Assembly (NCBI RefSeq): GCF_000220395.1
Contig: NW_004086443.1
Coordinates: 1-51,550, forward strand
Reading direction: 5' to 3'
Origin: Ichthyophthirius multifiliis
Lineage: Eukaryota; Ciliophora; Oligohymenophorea; Hymenostomatida
DNA length: 51,550 nt
Shown here: positions 45,788 through 51,550 of the stretch, piece by piece
Layout of the letters: every line of letters begins with the position of its first letter
Numbering within the stretch: the stretch's first letter is position 1
Program-made: the position numbers and the translations under genes
The notes under the pieces: model-generated
Databases searched by the model: none
What the model saw: the letters and a program-made list of their open reading frames with translations, nothing else
What the model was told of the DNA's origin: nothing

Positions 45788-46961
45788 ATAATAAAAATGA
45801 AGATAACATAGTTTAAAAATTAGATGAGGATATTGAGCTTTTTGATTAAAACGATAACGATGAAGATTCATAATAATTAAGATTTAAAACTAGTAAATTA
45901 ATGATGAATTGAAAAAAAAATCAATAAAAAAATTATAAGATATTCAGAATTTAAGTAAGGAAGAAATTTTTTAAAAAAAAGTAAACTATAAAATTTAACC
46001 CTTGAAATATTTACTATTTTTGGATATAAAGAAGATTTAAAAAGATAAGCTTAACAGGCCAAAGGCTGGGTAATTTTTTAAAATATACTTGTTTAAGTTT
46101 AAAAATTATAAGTCTAACTTTAATAAGTAATAATTATATGAATAAGTTGCTGAAGATGGAAAAAATAGTTTTAATAGTTTATAAAAGGTATCTAATATAA
46201 ATCCAAAAGTTACATTTTTGAGAGCTTTTGACCATTGTATTAGTTCTAAGAACTTTGATACTTTAAAAATTTAGAATAAATCAATAAATATAATATAGTA
46301 AACAAATAAATTATTATAAAAAAATAGAAAATAATATTTAATATTATGTTTTTATGTATCTATATAAAAATAAATATATTTAATTTATTGACTAACTAGA
46401 AAAAATGAAAATAATTTGATTACCTAAAGATAATATATTAATAAGAATTTTAATTATTTTTATAAAATATCTGCCTAAATAAATATAAATTAACGCATAT
46501 ATATTGATACTAAAAAAGAAATTTTTCAAAAAATAAATTTGATTCACGATTTGTATTTACTTATTATGCCCTGAAAATTAAATAATTTGATGCGCTAGCG
46601 CATATTTTATTAAAAGTATACCATCTAGATGATTTAAAATTTAAAATATATATTATTATAGGAGATTAAACTAATTTTATTTATCGAAAATATACATACA
46701 ATAATAGTAACATTATGTCCCTAAAAAAAAGCAATTGTAATAATGATGCTTTGTCTTAAAAAAATACTTAGATTAATAAAATTAATAAAAAGTTAGAATT
46801 CTTACGATGCTCCTTTTTTTGATAAAATAAAAAACTATTCATATTTTTTAATATATAAAATAGATGATATTAATGAAAAATATTAAATTAATTTTGAAAA
46901 AAATATTAAGAGATTAATTAGAAAAAAAAAAAGGCCAAAAAAGAAAAAATATTGTCAATGA
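45788..46961 (+). CDS. Unrecognised protein, frame broken at two or more places
   Basis: Successive protein-like segments lie on the plus strand in different frames. The first is DEDIELFDQNDNDEDSQQ, then DELKKKSIKKLQDIQNLSKE, KVTFLRAFDHCISSKNFD, SRFVFTYYALKIKQFDALAH, LLKVYHLDDLKFKIYIIIGD, and last DAPFFDKIKNYSYFLIYKID with a basic tail ending at TGA 46959. Near 45905 one extra T, and near 46803 one fewer T, would join neighbours, and introns probably separate others (46290-46515). I consider this one acidic-to-basic protein of 300-350 residues but cannot define exons or family. No start codon is fixed; the 5' limit given is where the acidic segment becomes clear. Confidence 0.45.
46590..46603. 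repeat. 14-bp GC-rich perfect palindrome
   Basis: ATGCGCTAGCGCAT is identical to its reverse complement and contains 8 G/C in 14 bases, in DNA that is otherwise ~15% G/C. It falls within a probable coding segment (codons for D-A-L-A-H), so it may be coincidental. Confidence 0.85.
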
Positions 46962-47177
46962 TTAACTTATTAAAAAATAACCATATTTATTAAAAATTTA
47001 AACATAAAAAAATTATTTATGGAAATAATGTAATAATTTTATATAAAAAATCATAATTTTATATAAATATTCATAATATAATGTATTTAAAATTAAAAAT
47101 ACATATATAAATGTAAAAATAAACTTAAATTAAAAATTAGTTTAAATTTAATAAAATCTAAAATTAAAAAAATATAA

Positions 47178-48267
47178 ATGTCTGATAAAATAAAAAAGAA
47201 AAATCTAAATACGCGTAAGGGAACATAAAGATGGAGAAAAAATATTGACCTTACAGAAATAGAAGACGCATTAATAAAAAAGACAAACGAAAGTGTGCAA
47301 GAAAAAATAACTAAAAATTTGAAGACAAATAATAAAATAGCTTTCAAAATTGATATAACTTCGCACGAATAAAATAATAAATTAAAATAACCTTTACACA
47401 TTAACCGCTTTCATAAAAAGGAAGTAGATGAATGTCTTCTTTCTAAAAAAGAATAGTTAAAATAAAGAAGCTAAAAGATAAAATTATAAAAAATAAATTT
47501 AATTAAATCCTTAACATTCAAAATAAGAAGAAGGAGAAGAAATAATATAAGATATTTGGAGTACTTAACAAGACAAAAGTATTGATAGAAATATATAAAA
47601 GTCAAAAGTTAGACATGTTATATTACCTTCAAGTGGATAAAGTTATAATCCTTGTTATAAAGACCATTAAAAAGTTATATAATAAGCAATAGAAATGGAA
47701 GATGAAGAACTAAAGTAAAAATTGTTTTTAGAAAAGAAAGCTGAAATGAGAAAACTAAAAGACTAAAAATTATCTTAGAAAATGGAAGAATCAAAAAAAT
47801 TACAGAAAATGACAAAAGAATAAAAAGAAAAAAAAGAAGAAAGGCAAAAAGAACATTAAAAACATATTATTAAAAAAGCAAAAAAAGAATTAAAAACAGA
47901 ACAAGAAAAAGTTGAAGAAAATGTAAAAATAAAAAGTCAAAAAAAACAATTTTTTGAGGAACTTAAATAAAACACAGGGTTAAATCTTAAACCAGAAAGA
48001 ATTGGTATTAAAAAGTTTATTTAAAAAGGACCTGATTTCTTATTAGAAGAGGATCTACCTGATAATCTTAGAAATATTTAACCTGCTGGAAATTTGTTAA
48101 GGGATGAATATTAAGCTATATTTAGAAAAGGACTAATTGAAGCTAAAAATATATTTAGGAAAGACAAAAAATCAAGAATTAAATCTATTAAATATAAATA
48201 AAAATACGATCCTTATTTTAATAATAATTGGGATAATGATGAAAAAGAATTAGATATTAAGAATTGA
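47178..48267 (+). CDS. NOP53: Ribosome biogenesis protein NOP53
   Basis: Nucleolar factor for 60S maturation, about 362 residues, no intron. Family marks are the N-terminal TRKGTQRWRKNIDLTEIE (family: RKGKKAWRKN.D...VE) and ILPSSGQSYNP followed by H and acidic residues. A long K/E helix comes next. At the C-terminus are EEDLPDNLRNIQPAGNLLRD, EYQAIFRKGLIEAKN and a basic tail, as in the conserved NOP53 C-terminal domain. The frame changes once between about 47475 and 47520. Dropping one A from an A6 run in this A-rich linker makes the CDS 1089 nt, divisible by three, with TGA at 48265. The last 90 residues of the first frame would otherwise end early at a TGA. In yeast and humans NOP53 brings the exosome helicase MTR4 to pre-60S particles to process the 5.8S precursor. 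Confidence 0.92.
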
Positions 48268-48400
48268 TTTTTTTAAAAAAATATTATTATTTATGTTTAT
48301 TTTCTTTTAACTTATATTAATAAAAAAAAATAAGAAAGGCATAAAATTTATTCATTTATTTTCATAATTTTTTATTTATTTATATATATATATAAATATA

Positions 48401-49624
48401 TCATTTTTGTTTTTTTTAGAATTTAATGCTTTTAAAATCTTTATTATCGTAAATATTATTGTATTTAGGTTTTAATAAAAATCCAACTCCAATTTTAATC
48501 ATAAACAATGTCCAATATAAATGCATTCCGTATAGTATAATTAATTAAATAAATAAATACCAATAGCCGTATTTAATTGTATTCCTTAATTTTTAATATT
48601 TAAAAAATAATTATATTAATAAAAAATACCATAACATTAAATTTCCTGCAAACTACCAGCACGTATATATCACACAAAAAGGAAAAATCAATAGCCTTGA
48701 ACATATCCAAACAAACAAAGCTGAAATAACTATCATATACAAAATGTATTTTGATATAAATTTCATTTCACAATAACCTCTTCCTCCAGCAAGTATAATA
48801 TCTCCCATATCATGTAAAATAAGAACAAGGGCTGAAACATATAGAAAGTTGAAATTTCCTGAATAAAATATAAGACCTGCTGCCATAAAATGATGTAAAG
48901 TATATTCGTAAAATTTAAATTCATCATTTCTTTTAAATAATACTAACTCAAAAAACGAAAATAAGTGGTGACCAAACTATATTAAGTGAAAGCATAATAA
49001 ATATTTGTTTGCTTTTCCTGAAGGAAAGTAAGGATAATCTTTAAATAGATTCTAACAAGAACCTTCTCCTCCTAAAAATTATGGCATAAAATCAGCATCT
49101 TTAAATGCCCAAAAACTAAAAGCCTTTTTTATTTAAATATATTATATTTTTTAATTTTTTATACTGTTGTGGTTGAATAATATAACGTATCATATGTCCA
49201 TTTTAGTATTTTTTTAGCCCTCAATTCTCTTTAAACTCCTACATATTTATCATTTAATTTTTCCATTACAAACGTATGAAAAACTTTACTAATAAATCTT
49301 TTTATAAACTTTAATTTTTTTCAAATATTTATATATATTTTTAATTACACTAAATAATATAGCAGCAAAAACAGAAATCAAATTGTATGATAAGGGAATT
49401 ACATAAATATTGTTTTTATGAGCATAATCTCTAAATTCTAGCATAGATTTTATGAAAAATATGAAAATTCCAATTATTATAATACACATAAATCTGAAAA
49501 AACTTTCGAAATCTTTTATCAAAACTATAGATTTTAACTTCTTAAGAAAAGTATAAAAGTTTTATTTTTTAACTTAAGAATTTATTGGTTATTATTCAGT
49601 TTAATTATAGACTTACTAATGCAT
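48401..49624 (-). CDS. LAG1/TLC-domain ceramide synthase
   Basis: ER membrane acyltransferase making (dihydro)ceramide from a sphingoid base and acyl-CoA. Exons are 49624-49165 and 49123-48401, with a 41-nt intron and about 393 residues. Start MHQQVYNQTEQQP, then a first helix (FMCIIIIGIFIFFIK). The TLC domain has AKKILKWTYDTLYYS, then YLLCFHLIQFGHHLFSFFE and the Lag motif YEYTLHHFMAAGLIFYSGNF. It continues VLILHDMGDIILAGGR, so the two His of the HH pair and the later Asp pair are present. More helices follow. The first exon is one base too long: an A7 run near 49318-49324 read as A6 gives KYLKKLKFIKRFISKV and a continuous frame. The enzyme probably controls the acyl-chain composition of ciliate sphingolipids. 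Confidence 0.93.
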
Positions 49625-51216
49625 AATGCTTTTTATTTTTATAAAATAAATATATATTCTGAATTAAAAAATCTTTTTTTTTTATTGTTTATCTTAATAA
49701 AAACTATATATATATTTATATTTTAAAATATTGATATAATTTTAATGTAACTATATCATTTAAATAATTATAATATAATTTTAGTTAATTATTATTATTA
49801 ATATTTAAAATATAAATAAAAAATGCATTATTTTTTTTTAAAAATTAATTTTTTAAAAATTTTTGATAATTACTTAACTTTAATATAATGAAAATTCTAA
49901 ATATATAAAAAGAATATTTTATATAGAATTTTATCGAAATTATATTTATAATAAATTATAAAATTATTTTAAAATAATAATAAATTATAATTAAACCTAT
50001 ATTTCATTATTTTATCTTTTAAAATTTTTTAATGTAAATAATTATTTTATTTTTGTTTTTAAATAATAGAAAGTTAAATAATTAAATTAATTATTAATAA
50101 ATATAATTTTTAATTGTGGATTAATTTATTTTATATTTTATAACTTGAATATATTGTTTTTTTATACTTTCACTGCATTTTTAAATAACTCAACCATTAA
50201 AAAAAATTTCGAAAATAAAATAGATAAAAGCCTTTTTTATTTTTAATTTGGTTTATAAAATAAGTAATAACAACGAATAATTAATAAAAAGAATAATAAT
50301 ATATATTAAAATAAAGAACTAGTCAGATTTTAAAATATTTTTTTAATAATTAATATTAAAAAATAATAATCTATTAAACTTATAATTTATCGAAGGATTT
50401 CGGAAATATTTATTAGATTACGAAAAAGATTATTTATATTTGATTTATATATTCTTGAAAAGGTTAGGTACTAGTATTCATGTCCAAAAAATTGATTTAT
50501 TATTAAGTTTTCTCTTTATATGAATATACATAAATTTATATTTATTTTTAAATGTAAATATTTTTGTCTTTTTAAATTAATTATATATATAAGTTTATTT
50601 TTAAATATTTATAATTTTATATTGTATATGCCTTGATAAATCTTAGTGATATCCATTACAAAGATTTTTATATATTTAAATATAGTAGCAGAAATTTAAA
50701 GGTTATTAACATCTTTAAATTCTGAAATTATAGTAACAAAGCAAAATATATTTGTAAAAAACTTTTTAATAATTATTTATTAATAATATATTAAAAATAT
50801 ATTGAAATTTAATTATGTTTAAATATTTTATTTCTTTTACATCTTTAATAAGAATTATATAAATAATAAATTTAATAGTTTTTAATATAAAAAAAAGTGT
50901 AAATTTAATTAATTTTTTTAGAAAATATCGACAATTATACAGTAAATTTAAAATTATAATATTATTATTTTATATTTAAAATAATAAATATTATTTTAAG
51001 CATTTTATCAAGAATATTAAATATATAAAACATATATTTATTTTAAAGAATATAATAAAAAAAAATGTGATAAAAATTTAATAAATTTATTTAATTATAT
51101 TAATTATTATTTTTAAAAACTTTTTAAAAAATATTTTAATTAATTAATTTTTCACAAATAATATAAAACTAATTTGTATAAAATATCAAATTAAATATAA
51201 AAAGAATTAATAATAT
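49625..51216. other. AT-rich divergent intergenic region
   Basis: The 1.6 kb between LAG1 (-) and RRP40 (+) must hold both promoters. A less AT-rich patch at 50390-50500 (contains GAAGGATTTCGG and GGTTAGGTACTAG) gives only short frames. No RNA gene was recognised. Confidence 0.5.
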
Positions 51217-51550
51217 ATGTAAATAATATTACCAGGAGAATCCATAAATACAAGTCATTTAAAAAGTTAATTTTAAATCGATAAATAATCTTTTTAATTC
51301 TAACCCAGTAATATCTTACTTTCAACATAAGCAGGAATATTTATATAGAGTGAAAACAAAGAAGATACTAGCAAAATATTATTAATAAAAACATTTCCAT
51401 AGAAATATTACGCACAAGAAGATGATTTTATTATAGGGGTAGTAAAAGGTCGTCAAGGAGAAAATTATTTACTTGATTTGTGTGCTGAAGACGATGGATT
51501 ATTATCATTTTATGCTTTTGAGGGTGCAACTAAGAAAAGTAGGCCGAATT
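51217..51550 (+). CDS. RRP40: Exosome complex subunit RRP40 (partial, 3' end beyond window)
   Basis: Cap subunit of the RNA exosome; the first 111 residues are visible. It starts MQIILPGESINTSH, matching the family's N-terminal 'V.LPGD' strand, then STQAGIFIQSENKED. The S1 RNA-binding domain opens with DDFIIGVVKGRQGENYLLDL and carries the RRP40 signature AFEGATKKSRPN (family: AFEGATKRNRPNL) just before the window ends. The frame is continuous from ATG with no intron so far. RRP40 has S1 and KH domains; the KH domain lies outside. It sits 3 kb from NOP53, a factor that works with the exosome in rRNA processing. Confidence 0.93.

Noticed and set aside
1-51550. tRNA, 5S, U-snRNA, CRISPR array, LTR or other mobile element
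   Set aside because: No T-loop, box or stem pattern, repeat-spacer structure, polymerase or integrase motif, or terminal repeat was seen on either strand by reading.

Overview
The window is ciliate nuclear DNA. It is extremely AT-rich, about 85% by eye. The recognisable genes only read through if TAA and TAG mean glutamine and TGA is the sole stop, and they are cut by many short GT...AG introns, mostly 31-142 nt. This fits a macronuclear chromosome of an oligohymenophorean such as Ichthyophthirius multifiliis or a close relative; the species is inference. Exon phases were used as a check. Kinesin, the EamA transporter, the DUF1648 protein, NEK, the mitochondrial carrier, MORN5, the CK2-like kinase and the repeat-like protein at 30.3 kb all give a coding length divisible by three.

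Layout. 1.7-4.3 kb (-): kinesin motor protein. 4.6-5.6 kb (-): EamA/DMT transporter. 8.2-8.7 kb (-): small DUF1648-type membrane protein. 8.9-10.1 kb (-): two unrecognised frames. 12.6-15.2 kb (+): NEK6/7-like kinase. 17.6-17.9 kb (+): ribosomal protein L36e. 18.1-18.7 kb (-): two small membrane proteins. 19.4-23.4 kb: weak hypothetical frames. 23.5-26.3 kb (-): CPx heavy-metal P-type ATPase. 26.8-27.9 kb (-): mitochondrial carrier. 28.7-32.1 kb (+): three unrecognised proteins, one with helical repeats. 32.1-37.6 kb (+): large coiled-coil protein. 37.9-38.7 kb (+): MORN5. 39.0-40.3 kb (-): unresolved frames. 40.3-41.8 kb (-): CK2-like kinase with a hydrophobic leader. 43.1-43.7 kb (+): hypothetical. 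44.2-45.3 kb (-): polyglutamine protein. 45.8-47.0 kb (+): hypothetical. 47.2-48.3 kb (+): NOP53. 48.4-49.6 kb (-): LAG1/ceramide synthase. 51.2 kb to the end (+): exosome subunit RRP40, cut by the window end.

The genes are single eukaryotic transcription units, not an operon. Themes are cilia and cytoskeleton (kinesin, NEK, MORN5, probably the coiled-coil protein), ribosome biogenesis (L36e, NOP53, RRP40) and membrane transport (EamA, carrier, P-ATPase). Several otherwise intact genes carry single-base frame breaks, mostly in A or T runs. In each case one added or lost base gives a full-length protein, so these look like uncorrected homopolymer errors rather than pseudogenes. No transposon, virus-like element, CRISPR array, rRNA or tRNA was recognised.
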